Below, in pieces: positions 8,215 to 16,453 of a stretch of DNA of 64,000 nt. A model generated the notes under the pieces. It was given only the letters and a program-made list of their open reading frames with translations. It was not told the DNA's origin and searched no databases. Origin of the DNA: Niveispirillum sp. SYP-B3756 (lineage in GTDB: Bacteria > Pseudomonadota > Alphaproteobacteria > Azospirillales > Azospirillaceae). Within the stretch, counting starts at the first letter, position 1. Every line of letters begins with the position of its first letter. The DNA is taken from positions 62,001 to 126,000 of the forward strand of contig NZ_WIDQ01000004.1 of NCBI RefSeq assembly GCF_009495745.1, in the 5' to 3' direction. The translations under genes were made by a program, and so were the position numbers.

Positions 8215-9435
8215 TTACCGCTCCACCAGCGCCACGCGGCGATTGTACCAGTTCATGAAGCCGGACAGGGCCAGCGAAATGACCAGATAGACGATCATGA
8301 TGGACAGCACGCCTTCCACGGCCTGACCGGTCTGGTTGATGGCGGTATTGGCAACCGCCACGAAATCCGGATAGCCGATGGCCACGGCCAGACTGCTGTT
8401 CTTGGTCAGGTTCAGGAACTGGCTGGTGGTGGGCGGGATGATGACGCGCAGCGCCTGCGGCAGGATCACCAGCCGCATGGCAGTGCCGCGCGACAGGCCC
8501 AGCGCGGTCGCCGCCTCCGTCTGCCCCTTGGGCACGGCCAGGATGCCAGACCGCACGATCTCTGCGATGAAGGCGGCGGTATAAAGCGTCAAACCGAACA
8601 GCAGGGCGGCAAATTCCGGGCTGAGCGTCATGCCGCCCTTGAAGTTGAAGCCCTGCAGCACAGGCACATCCAGGGCCCCGCCGCCGGCCAGCAGAACGGC
8701 CAGCAGGGGCGGCAGCAGGGTCAGCGCCGCCCCAATGGGCGCCATCGGCAGGCGCTGGCCGGTGGCCAGCTGGCGTTTGCGGTTCCAGGCCGACAGGGCC
8801 AGGGTGACCAGCACGCCCAGGGCAAACAGCACCGCCACCCAGGCCCAGACGGGATCATCGGCCGGGGCTGGCAATTTCAGCCCGCGATTGGACAGGAAAA
8901 TGCCCGGCATCGGCTCCAGCGCCTGTCGCGGTCCCGGTAAGCCTTCCGTCAGCAGGGCATACCAGATGAAAAGCTGCAGCAGCAGCGGGATATTGCGGAT
9001 GGTTTCCACATAAAAGGCGGCAAGGCGGGCCACCAGCCAGTTGCTGGACAGCCGGGCAATGCCCAGCAGGATGCCCAGCAACGTGGCCAGCACAATGCCC
9101 ACACCGGATACTTTCAGGGTGTTCAGCAGCCCGACGACGAAGATATCGCCATAGCTGTCCCGTGGGCCGGTGGCGATCAGCGACTCGCCGATCTGCACCC
9201 CGGCTTCCCGGTCCAGGAAGCCGAAGCCCGACGCGATGGACAGCCGGGCCAGATTGGCCATGGTGTTGCTGGCCAGATACCAGCCGGCCAGGGCCACCAG
9301 CAAGCCCAGCCCGATCTGCCACAGGATGGCGCGGACGGTCGGGTTGTTGATGGAAAGCGTCAGGTGATGCGCGCGCGGCGCGGCATCCGCCTTCGCGCGT
9401 CCATCAAACGATTGCATACGCGGATCATCCGTCAT
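8215..9435 (-). CDS. aapQ: Amino-acid ABC transporter permease AapQ
   Basis: This 406-residue partner permease of AapM has hydrophobic segments throughout. The ATPase-contact loop EIVRSGILAVPKGQTEAATALG is followed by RLVILPQALRVIIPPTTSQF. AapQ proteins carry a long insertion between the early helices, and it is seen here. The gene lies 31 bases from the aapJ stop and is followed almost without gap by aapM, as expected in the general L-amino-acid permease operon of alphaproteobacteria. Confidence 0.92.
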   Translation of the reverse strand: MTDDPRMQSFDGRAKADAAPRAHHLTLSINNPTVRAILWQIGLGLLVALAGWYLASNTMANLARLSIASGFGFLDREAGVQIGESLIATGPRDSYGDIFVVGLLNTLKVSGVGIVLATLLGILLGIARLSSNWLVARLAAFYVETIRNIPLLLQLFIWYALLTEGLPGPRQALEPMPGIFLSNRGLKLPAPADDPVWAWVAVLFALGVLVTLALSAWNRKRQLATGQRLPMAPIGAALTLLPPLLAVLLAGGGALDVPVLQGFNFKGGMTLSPEFAALLFGLTLYTAAFIAEIVRSGILAVPKGQTEAATALGLSRGTAMRLVILPQALRVIIPPTTSQFLNLTKNSSLAVAIGYPDFVAVANTAINQTGQAVEGVLSIMIVYLVISLALSGFMNWYNRRVALVER

Positions 9436-9466
9436 CGGGCACCCCGTTGCTGCAAGGGGCCGCCGC

Positions 9467-10489
9467 TCAGCGGATCGGCGGGGCGTACATCAGGCCGCCA
9501 TTGGTCCAGAGCGCGTTCAGCCCCCGGTCCAGTTTCAGCGGCGAGCCTTTGCCGACATTGCGGTCAAAGATTTCACCGTAATTGCCCACCGCCTTGATGG
9601 CGCGATAGGCCCATTGCTTATCCAGCCCCAGCAGTGGCCCCATATCACCCTGCACGCCCAGCAGGCGCTGGATGCCGGGATCGGGATCCTTCAGCTTGGC
9701 ATCGACATTGGCGGCGGTGACGCCCTTTTCCTCTGCCTCGATCAGGGCATAGATGGTCCAGGTGACGATGTCGCGCCATTGGTCATCGCCATGGCGCACC
9801 ACTGGGCCCAGCGGTTCCTTCGACAGCACTTCCGGCAGGATCAGGTGATCATCCGGCTTGGGCGCCACGGTGGCACGGGTGCCGGCCAGGGCGGAGACAT
9901 CCGCCGTCATCACATCGCAGCGGCCGGCGAAATAGGCGGCGTTCACCTCATCCAGCGCCTCGATCACCACGGGCTTGAAGCTGATATTGCGGGTTCGGAA
10001 CCAGTCCGACAGGTTCAGTTCCGTGGTGGTACCCATCTGCACGCAGATGGTCGCACCATCCAGCTGCTTGGCGCTGGTCACGCCCAGCGATTTCGGCACC
10101 ATCAGGCCCTGGCCGTCATAATAGGTGGTGGGGGCAAAATTCAGCCCCTGGGCATCGCGGGTCAGGGTCCAGGTGGTGTTGCGGGCCAGCACATCAATCT
10201 CACCTGTCTGCACCGCGGTCAGGCGCTGTTGCGCGGACAGGGGCGTGAAGCGGATTTTGTTGGCATCGCCCAGCACGGCGGCGGCCACGGCACGGCAGGT
10301 ATCGGCATCCAGCCCGGTCCACTTACCCTGGCTGTCCGGGTTGCTGAAGCCCGGCAGGCCGGCATTCACGCCGCAGAAAAGCTGCCCACGGCCTTTGACG
10401 GCATCCAATGTCGGCCCGGCCTGCGCGATCCCTGTGAACATCGTCAGGCAGGTCACGGCCAGTGCGGCACCCCAAAGGCGTGATTTCAT
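9467..10489 (-). CDS. aapJ: General L-amino-acid periplasmic binding protein AapJ
   Basis: This 340-residue solute-binding protein (SBP family 3) captures amino acids in the periplasm. A cleavable signal peptide is clear (MKSRLWGAALAVTCLTMFTG, then IAQA, then the mature start). Family features include LFCGVNAGLPGFSNPDSQGKW, GLDADTCRAVAAAVLGD and the late KAVGNYGEIFDRNVG. It is the first gene of the aap unit. The 154 bases upstream hold the operon promoter region shared with the marR gene tail. No operator is obvious there. Confidence 0.93.
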   Translation of the reverse strand: MKSRLWGAALAVTCLTMFTGIAQAGPTLDAVKGRGQLFCGVNAGLPGFSNPDSQGKWTGLDADTCRAVAAAVLGDANKIRFTPLSAQQRLTAVQTGEIDVLARNTTWTLTRDAQGLNFAPTTYYDGQGLMVPKSLGVTSAKQLDGATICVQMGTTTELNLSDWFRTRNISFKPVVIEALDEVNAAYFAGRCDVMTADVSALAGTRATVAPKPDDHLILPEVLSKEPLGPVVRHGDDQWRDIVTWTIYALIEAEEKGVTAANVDAKLKDPDPGIQRLLGVQGDMGPLLGLDKQWAYRAIKAVGNYGEIFDRNVGKGSPLKLDRGLNALWTNGGLMYAPPIR

Positions 10490-10643
10490 CGTTTATGGTC
10501 CCCTGTTGACGGTTTGGGGCGCCCTATCCGTCAGACGCCGCCCCCTTATAACCGCCAATTAACCATCGGACCCGACGCTGAAACAACCCTGTTACACGCA
10601 GAGCGCATGGAAATTTCGGGACACGTGACCAAAGGGCGACGTT

Positions 10644-11096
10644 TCACGCCTCCTCCGCCCCCATATCGTCCAGCTGCTGCTCCAATCGATCACACAGCGC
10701 CTTGTAATGCGCCAGCTCGTCTGGCAGCAGGCAGGTCAGCCATTGCGCCTCCCACTCCAAAGCCAGGGGGGCGATTCGCTGATACAGGTCTCGGCCGGAT
10801 GGGGTGAAGGACAGGCGCAGCAGCCGCTGGTCGCCCGGATGCACATCGCGGGACAGATGGCCCAGCCCCACCAGCGTGTTCACCGCCCGACTGACCTTGG
10901 CCTTATCCATATGGGAACGTTCAACAATGTCGTTGGACGACAGGGGCTGTTCCCGGCCCAGGATGGCCATCACCCGCCATTCCGGAATGGCGATACCGAA
11001 CGCCTGCTGATAGCGGCGTGACAATTCCTTGCTGACACGTTTGGCCAGCACGTTCAGGCGATAGGGCAGAAAGCCGTCAAGGTCGAGATCGTTCAT
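10644..11096 (-). CDS. MarR family transcriptional regulator
   Basis: This is a winged-helix repressor of 150 residues if it starts at ATG 11096 (MNDLDLDGFLPYRLNVL); an upstream in-frame ATG at 11132 is less likely. The DNA-binding part is visible (PEWRVMAILGREQPLSSNDIVERSHMDKAKVSRAVNTLV) with the wing DPGDQR-like segment HPGDQRLLRLSFT. The C-terminal helices would dimerise. It is divergent from hmgA across 96 bases that hold a perfect palindrome, so it probably controls homogentisate catabolism and itself. This function is inferred from context. Confidence 0.82.
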   Translation of the reverse strand: MNDLDLDGFLPYRLNVLAKRVSKELSRRYQQAFGIAIPEWRVMAILGREQPLSSNDIVERSHMDKAKVSRAVNTLVGLGHLSRDVHPGDQRLLRLSFTPSGRDLYQRIAPLALEWEAQWLTCLLPDELAHYKALCDRLEQQLDDMGAEEA

Positions 11097-11156
11097 GGGA
11101 CATAAAGTCGCCCGACAACGCGGGACTTGCAAGAGGTGGCGTGATCCTCCATATCT

Positions 11157-11170
11157 GTTTCAGTTGAAAC
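11157..11170. promoter_or_regulatory. Candidate MarR operator between the regulator and hmgA
   Basis: GTTTCAGTTGAAAC is a perfect 6-2-6 inverted repeat 22 bases before the hmgA start and in the only gap between the divergent regulator and hmgA. That position suits repression of the catabolic gene. Confidence 0.55.
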
Positions 11171-11192
11171 GAGTTGGCCAGGGAGGCCAAAC

Positions 11193-12335
11193 ATGCGTCA
11201 CCCCATTTCCTTTCCCCGCATCGAAGGCGAGGCCTCGCGCCAGGCCCATGCCAACCTGCCACCGGGCAGCTATGAGCGGGAAATGGGCCGGGAAGGCTTC
11301 TTCGGGCCGGCGACGCATATGTATCACCGCCACCCGCCCACCGGCTGGATCAGCTGGGAGGGGCCGCTGCGGCCGCGCGCCTTTGACCTGAACCGGCTGA
11401 ATGAGGTGGCCAGCGGCGGCCCCTGGGCGGCGCGGGAGGTTCTGTTCAACCCGCATTGCCGCGTGCGCCTGTGGCATTGCCCTACGCCCATGGACCATCT
11501 GGCCCGCAATGGTGATGGGGACGAGCTGATCTTCATCCATGCCGGGGCCGGGTCGCTTTACTGTGACTATGGCCATCTGGCGGTGACAGCGGGGGATTAT
11601 GTAGTGCTGCCGCGCGGCACCATGTGGCGCCTGTCGCCCAGCCAGCCGGTGACGGCCCTGCTGGTGGAGGCCACGGGGTCCAGCTATCAGTTGCCCGACC
11701 GTGGCCTGCTGGGGCCACACGCCTTTTTCGATCCGGCCATGCTGGACACGCCGGCCATTGATGCGGCTTTCCGCGACCAACAGGGCGACAATGGACCCGG
11801 CGGGGTCTGGCGGGTGCTGGTGAAGCGGCGCGGGGCGATCAGCACCGTCACATATCCGTTCAACCCGCTGGATGCCATGGGCTGGAAGGGCGATCTGGCG
11901 CCGGTGCGGCTGAATGTGAAGGATGTGCGCCCGGTGATGAGCCATCGCTATCACCTGCCGCCCAGCGCCCATACCACCTTCGTTGCCAACCGCTTCGTCG
12001 TCTGTACCTTCGCGCCGCGCCCGTTTGAGACGGATGCCGACGCGCTGAAGATCCCCTTCTTCCATAATAACGACGATTATGACGAGGTGCTGTTCTACCA
12101 TGCGGGGGATTTCTTCAGCCGGGACAATATCGACGCCGGCATGATGACCTTCCACCCGAGCGGTTTCACCCACGGTCCCCACCCCAAGGCGCTGCAAAAG
12201 GCCTTTGTGCAGAGCAAGCCGGCCACCGATGAATATGCCGTGATGATCGACACCCGCGATGCGCTGGAGGTGGCCCCCCTGCCGGACGGCGTGGAAAACC
12301 ACGCCTATGCCGATAGCTGGCGGGTGAAGCCGTGA
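11193..12335 (+). CDS. hmgA: Homogentisate 1,2-dioxygenase
   Basis: The enzyme opens the ring of homogentisate to maleylacetoacetate in tyrosine/phenylalanine breakdown, using Fe(II) and O2 in the cytosol. The 380-residue protein shows family segments such as FGPATHMYHRHPPTGW, GDYVVLPRGTMWRL and the iron-site region NNDDYDEVLFYHAGDFFSR followed by GMMTFHPSGFTHGPHP. The start has GGGAGG seven bases upstream. Related dioxygenases of about 430 residues exist; this shorter form is common in alphaproteobacteria. The next enzymes of the pathway, fahA and maiA, lie downstream. Confidence 0.9.
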   Translation: MRHPISFPRIEGEASRQAHANLPPGSYEREMGREGFFGPATHMYHRHPPTGWISWEGPLRPRAFDLNRLNEVASGGPWAAREVLFNPHCRVRLWHCPTPMDHLARNGDGDELIFIHAGAGSLYCDYGHLAVTAGDYVVLPRGTMWRLSPSQPVTALLVEATGSSYQLPDRGLLGPHAFFDPAMLDTPAIDAAFRDQQGDNGPGGVWRVLVKRRGAISTVTYPFNPLDAMGWKGDLAPVRLNVKDVRPVMSHRYHLPPSAHTTFVANRFVVCTFAPRPFETDADALKIPFFHNNDDYDEVLFYHAGDFFSRDNIDAGMMTFHPSGFTHGPHPKALQKAFVQSKPATDEYAVMIDTRDALEVAPLPDGVENHAYADSWRVKP

Positions 12336-12400
12336 GGAGGTGGCCGTTTGGCCGACAACTGAGCGCCCTATCCCCGTCTTCACGCCGCCTTCTGCTTTTC

Positions 12401-12503
12401 ACCGTCATTCCCGCGAAGGCGGGAATCCAAACAACGGGTCATTCGGGTGATGTTGATCGAATGGCAGCGTCCTATGGATTCCCGCCTTCGCGGGAATGAC
12501 GGT
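12401..12503. repeat. REP-type palindrome pair (inverted)
   Basis: The two 29-base arms, 12401-12429 and 12475-12503, are exact reverse complements. Each arm itself contains the ATTCCCGCGAAGGCGGGAAT hairpin. This repeat core is dispersed in many proteobacterial genomes. It sits in the hmgA-fahA gap. A transcript through it would fold into a long hairpin. Confidence 0.88.
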
Positions 12504-12551
12504 TGAGAGGTATCGGAGTCGTTGTTTCCCCCACCCCGCAGAGATCCCCCG

Positions 12552-13571
12552 ATGAAACTCGCCTCCTTGCAGCAGGGCCGTGATGGCCGTCTGGTTATTG
12601 TGTCGGATGACCTTACCCGCTGCCTGCCCGTACCCGATCTGGCGCTGACCCTGCAACAGGCGCTGGACCATTGGGAAACCGTGGCCCCGGCGCTGGCCGA
12701 GCTGGCGGCTTCCCTCAACCGGGGCGATCTGGCCGATGCCCTGCCGTTTGAGCAGGCGCATTGCGCCAGCCCGCTGCCGCGCGCCTATCAATGGGCCGAT
12801 GGCTCGGCCTATGTGAACCATGTCGAACTGGTGCGAAAGGCCCGCAATGCGGAGATGCCGCCCAGCTTCTGGACCGATCCGCTGATCTATCAGGGCGGGT
12901 CTGACAGTTTCCTGGCCCCGCATGATCCGATCCTGATGGCGGATGAAGCCTTCGGCATCGACCTGGAAGGGGAGGTGGCGGTGGTCACCGGCGATGTGCC
13001 CATGGGGGCCACACCGGAACAGGCGCGCGGGCTGATCCGGCTGGTGATGCTGGTCAATGATGTCTCACTGCGCGGGCTGATCCCGGCGGAACTGGCCAAG
13101 GGTTTCGGCTTCTTCCAGTCCAAACCCAGCACCGCCTTCAGCCCGGTGGCGGTGACGCCGGATGCGCTGGGCGATGCCTGGGATGGCGGGCGACTGCATC
13201 TGCCGCTGCTGTCGCAGATCAATGGCCAGCCCTTCGGCTGCCCCAATGCCGGGGTGGACATGACCTTCGATTTCCCCACCCTGATCGCCCATGCCGCCCG
13301 CACCCGGCCGCTGTGCGCCGGCACCATCATCGGGTCGGGTACGGTGTCCAACAAGGATGCCGATGGCGGGCCGGGGCGGCCGGTGGCGGAAGGCGGTCTG
13401 GGCTATAGCTGTATCGCCGAGATTCGTACCATTGAGACCATCCGCGACGGCATGCCCCGCACCCCCTTCCTGCGCTTTGGCGACCGGGTACGAATCGAAA
13501 TGCAGGACCGTCAGGGGGGCAGTATTTTCGGCGCGATTGATCAGGTGGTTCAGAAATATGAGGGGCCTTAA
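12552..13571 (+). CDS. fahA: Fumarylacetoacetate hydrolase
   Basis: This 339-residue enzyme cleaves fumarylacetoacetate to fumarate and acetoacetate, the last step of tyrosine breakdown. The N-terminal part (MKLASLQQGRDGRLVIVSDD) and the C-terminal FAH fold are typical. Metal and catalytic regions are visible as FGIDLEGEVAVVTGDVPMG, LVNDVSLRGLIPAEL and GTIIGSGTVSNKD. I placed the start at MKLASL, 10 codons inside the longest open frame, because homologues begin there. It is separated from hmgA by the REP pair but is on the same strand. Confidence 0.92.
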   Translation: MKLASLQQGRDGRLVIVSDDLTRCLPVPDLALTLQQALDHWETVAPALAELAASLNRGDLADALPFEQAHCASPLPRAYQWADGSAYVNHVELVRKARNAEMPPSFWTDPLIYQGGSDSFLAPHDPILMADEAFGIDLEGEVAVVTGDVPMGATPEQARGLIRLVMLVNDVSLRGLIPAELAKGFGFFQSKPSTAFSPVAVTPDALGDAWDGGRLHLPLLSQINGQPFGCPNAGVDMTFDFPTLIAHAARTRPLCAGTIIGSGTVSNKDADGGPGRPVAEGGLGYSCIAEIRTIETIRDGMPRTPFLRFGDRVRIEMQDRQGGSIFGAIDQVVQKYEGP

Positions 13572-13572
13572 A

Positions 13573-14328
13573 TCAAAGCCCCCGCAGCCCCCCGCTGGCG
13601 CGGATCACCTCCCCGGTGATCCAGGCGGCGTCCGGGCCGGCCAGCCAGGCGACGACGGCGGCAATGTCCGCCGGCTCCCCGATGCGGCCCAGGGCGGTGC
13701 GGCTGGTGATTTCTGGCACACGGGACGCGTCGCCGACCTTGAAGCGGTCGGTATTGGTCACGCCGGGGGCAACCGTATTGATGGTAATGCCCAACGGCCC
13801 CAGCTCCTGCGCCAGTACGCCGGTCATGGCGTGGACGGCCCCCTTGGAGGCGGCATAGACGGCGCGCTTGGCTGCCGGCATGTCGGTGATGACGCTGCCA
13901 ATATTGATGATGCGGCCGCCGGGGCGCATCTGGCGCGCCGCTTCGCGCGCCATCAGCAGCGGGGCGGCGGCATTGACGGCCAGCACATTGGCCAGATCGT
14001 CCGCCGTGATGTCGCTGACCGGGCCGAAACGGCCGGTGCCGGCATTGTTCACCACGATATCCGGCACGCCCAGCGCCCGCACCGTCTCCGCAAACAGCCG
14101 CACGGCCCCGCCCTGGTCGGACAGGTCGGTCAGATCGGCCTGGATCACCGCCGTGCGCACGCCCAGCCCCTGGCAAAGCTGGGCCAACGCCTCGGCATCC
14201 AGCCGGCTGGAACCATAATGGATGGCGATATCCGCGCCATCGCGGGCCAGCCGTTCGGCAATGGCACGGCCGATCCCGCGCGAGGCGCCGGTGACAAGGG
14301 CGATCTTGCCCAGAAGCGGCCGATCCAT
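13573..14328 (-). CDS. SDR family oxidoreductase (FabG-like)
   Basis: This 251-residue NAD(P)-dependent short-chain dehydrogenase has the cofactor motif GASRGIGRAIAERL near the N-terminus. NNAG is present in VVNNAGTGRFG, the catalytic serine is in INIGSVITDMP and the YxxxK pair is in AVYAASKGAVHAM. The substrate is not predictable. It lies on the minus strand between fahA and maiA, with one base between its stop and the fahA stop. It is an intruder in the catabolic cluster or serves a linked reduction step. Confidence 0.87.
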   Translation of the reverse strand: MDRPLLGKIALVTGASRGIGRAIAERLARDGADIAIHYGSSRLDAEALAQLCQGLGVRTAVIQADLTDLSDQGGAVRLFAETVRALGVPDIVVNNAGTGRFGPVSDITADDLANVLAVNAAAPLLMAREAARQMRPGGRIINIGSVITDMPAAKRAVYAASKGAVHAMTGVLAQELGPLGITINTVAPGVTNTDRFKVGDASRVPEITSRTALGRIGEPADIAAVVAWLAGPDAAWITGEVIRASGGLRGL

Positions 14329-14373
14329 GCCGAAAGTCCCTCTACTGATTCACAGGAAGGGTGATAACAGATC

Positions 14374-15012
14374 ATGCGCCTTTACACCTATTTCCGTTCC
14401 TCTGCCGCCTATCGGGTGCGGATCGCCCTGGCGCTGAAGGGGCTGGATTACGATTCGGTCCCGGTGCATCTGGTGAAGGATGGCGGCCAGCAGCACCAGC
14501 CCGCCTATCTGGCCATCAACCCGCAGGGGCTGGTGCCGGCGCTGGAAACCGATGATGGCGCGCTGCTGACCCAGTCGCTGGCCATCATCGAGTATCTGGA
14601 TGAAACCCATCCGACCCCGCCGCTGCTGCCGGCCGATGCGCTGGGCCGGGCGCAGGTGCGGGCCATGGCGCAGGTGGTGGCCTGCGATATCCACCCGCTG
14701 AATAATTCCGGTGTCATCAGTCGCCTGCGCCGGGAACAGGGGCTGGATGATGCGGCGGTGACGCGCTGGATGCACCATTGGATGGGTCGGGGCTTCACCG
14801 CCCTGGAACGGCTGGTGAGCCCGCAGGGGGCATTTTGCCATGGCGACAGTGTGACCCTGGCCGATCTCTATCTGGTGCCGCAGATGTATAATGCCCGCCG
14901 TTTCAACCTGGACCTGACGCATTTCCCGCGTCTGGTGGAAATCGATGCCCGCTGCCGCACCCTGCCAGCCTTTCAGCAGGCGGCACCGGAGAAGCAGCCG
15001 GATTGGGAATGA
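14374..15012 (+). CDS. maiA: Maleylacetoacetate isomerase (zeta-class GST)
   Basis: This 212-residue enzyme isomerises maleylacetoacetate to fumarylacetoacetate with glutathione, the step between HmgA and FahA. The zeta-GST N-terminal motif SSAAYRVRIALALKGL carries the catalytic serine pair. NPQGLVPALETDDGALLTQSLAIIEYLDE is the glutathione-site region. The C-terminal all-helical domain includes DIHPLNN, typical of the family. It starts 45 bases from the divergent SDR start and has its own promoter region. Together the three enzymes complete the homogentisate pathway. Confidence 0.92.
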   Translation: MRLYTYFRSSAAYRVRIALALKGLDYDSVPVHLVKDGGQQHQPAYLAINPQGLVPALETDDGALLTQSLAIIEYLDETHPTPPLLPADALGRAQVRAMAQVVACDIHPLNNSGVISRLRREQGLDDAAVTRWMHHWMGRGFTALERLVSPQGAFCHGDSVTLADLYLVPQMYNARRFNLDLTHFPRLVEIDARCRTLPAFQQAAPEKQPDWE

Positions 15013-15161
15013 CGGGGCTTGCGGCCGTACCTATGCGGTGGCTGCGGGGCAGGGCATAGCCTGTTTGTCGGGGGTACATGATTTTCCCCTTGCATCTGTG
15101 GTGGGGTTTCTCCATAAAGCCGCCCACGGCGCTGACGACCCAGACAGCGTCCACAGGTTTC

Positions 15162-15237
<76 letters not shown>

Positions 15238-15242
15238 AATTC

Positions 15243-15273
15243 AAAGGCCCGGTCAGCAATGACCGGGCCTTTT
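15243..15273 (+). terminator. Intrinsic terminator of tRNA-Ala; also H1 of repeat copy 2
   Basis: AAAGGCCCGGTCA pairs with TGACCGGGCCTTTT around a short loop. It directly follows the tRNA and takes the place of hairpin H1 in the multi-hairpin element that continues to 15397. Confidence 0.92.
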
Positions 15274-15283
15274 AGCATTTCAT

Positions 15284-15397
15284 GTTCCCTCAGCGCCGGG
15301 CGGCGGCGTCCGCCGCCTTGGCTTGCGCCGCACGTGCGGCGGGCCGGCGGTCGCCGGCCTCTGACCCGCCTGAAGCTTATGCTTCAGGCGGATTGGT
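15284..15397 (-). repeat. Multi-hairpin intergenic element, copy 2
   Basis: The conserved linker GTTCCCTCAGCGCCGGGC is followed by H2 GGCGGC/GCCGCC (15302-15317) and then TTGGCTTG. H3 is GCCGCACGTGCGGC (15327-15340), H4 is GGCCGGCG/CGCCGGCC (15342-15359), and H5 is CCGCCTGAAGC/GCTTCAGGCGG (15366-15391). The stems differ in sequence from the other copies but all remain paired. H5 ends 8 bases from the stop codon of the Anbu gene. Confidence 0.88.
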
Positions 15398-15398
15398 A

Positions 15399-16124
15399 TT
15401 ACTTCGGCAGCAGTGTCTCCACCCATGGACCATCGGGCAGCTGGGCGGCCAAACCGGTGATGTGCCGGTTCCACCAATGGCGCTGTTCCACCAGATCATC
15501 ATAATCGAACTGGTCTTCCCGCCATTGCCGGTCAGCCTGATGATATGTCACCAGATCAATGGGGTAGCCGACATCGGCGGAGCTGTAGCGGCTGCTGTCA
15601 AACGAAAGATAGGCCAGCTTCAGGGCGGCGGGCATACTGGTGTCGAATTTCAGTGCCCGGTCCAGGATCGGCTTGCCATAGGCGGTGGCCCCGATGGAGA
15701 GATAGGGCGTGCGCTCATCCACCTCAATCCAGTTGCCCTCCGGATAGACCAGATACATGGTTGGTTCCCGGTCACTGCCCAACTGGCCGCCAATGATGGC
15801 GTGCAGGTTGAAGGTCAGCTTGGAGGCCTCCAGCGCTTCCTTATCTTCCTTGGCCACTACGCGCAGGCAGCGGGTGAAGCTGTTCACCGCTTCCAACATG
15901 CTGTCGAACGGCTTCGGCCCGGCTGCCTGCATATCGCGGCGCAGATAGGCCAGCGTCTTGTCGCGCACGCTGCGCAGGCCCGAGGTCATGACGAAGAACT
16001 TGTCGCTGCCATTGGGCAACAACGTCACCTTGCGCGCCGCCGTCACCTGGGTGCCGGCGGTGATGCGTCCGTCGGACAGGGCGATCAGCCCTTCCTTGAT
16101 CTTGATGCCGAGACAATAAGTCAT
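15399..16124 (-). CDS. Anbu-type (bacterial proteasome homologue) peptidase
   Basis: This 241-residue Ntn-hydrolase begins MTYCLGIKIKEGLIALSDGR, so removal of Met would expose the nucleophile threonine. Asp18 and Lys32 lie where proteasome beta-subunits and HslV have their catalytic Asp and Lys. The length and the MTYC start fit Anbu, the ancestral beta-subunit family, and not HslV, which is about 175 residues and comes with HslU. Anbu genes usually sit with an alpha-E protein, a circularly permuted ATP-grasp and a transglutaminase-like protease. None of these is next to this copy. Its substrate is unknown. Confidence 0.8.
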   Translation of the reverse strand: MTYCLGIKIKEGLIALSDGRITAGTQVTAARKVTLLPNGSDKFFVMTSGLRSVRDKTLAYLRRDMQAAGPKPFDSMLEAVNSFTRCLRVVAKEDKEALEASKLTFNLHAIIGGQLGSDREPTMYLVYPEGNWIEVDERTPYLSIGATAYGKPILDRALKFDTSMPAALKLAYLSFDSSRYSSADVGYPIDLVTYHQADRQWREDQFDYDDLVEQRHWWNRHITGLAAQLPDGPWVETLLPK

Positions 16125-16264
16125 GATGAAGCCGTTACCGTTCCATTTTTTGCTTCTGGGCGGCGCATCCTGTCATGATCTTTCGCGCCGGTCAAAGTGC
16201 GACCGCTTCAAGGCGGCCACCTCCTGAACTTGTATGAGTTAGGACGCCGACACACGTGATAATC

Positions 16265-16339
16265 TTGTTGCACTGCACAAAAGGGGCTTGACGCCCCGCC
16301 CATCGTTCCGATATACATTACCAATGCTGCGGTGCAGCA
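16265..16339 (+). promoter_or_regulatory. Phasin promoter with flanking TGC palindromes
   Basis: This region lies in the 329-base gap between the Anbu gene and the phasin gene. TTGACG (16288-16293) and TATACA (16312-16317), 18 bases apart, form a good sigma-70 promoter. A TTGCACTGCACAA element (16268-16280) lies upstream. A perfect 6-3-6 palindrome TGCTGC-GGT-GCAGCA (16325-16339) covers the expected start site. TGC palindromes of this kind are bound by PhaR, the phasin repressor of alphaproteobacteria. PhaR control is inferred. Confidence 0.5.
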
Positions 16340-16453
16340 GACCCATGCCGTGGCGGGAAGTTTCCCGCTGGTGCGGCCTGGATCAATGGCGGCTACCGGG
16401 GCCGGGGCTGCTTGATGCGGGCCGGCTCCACCAGCGCGCATAAGGAGAAGATG

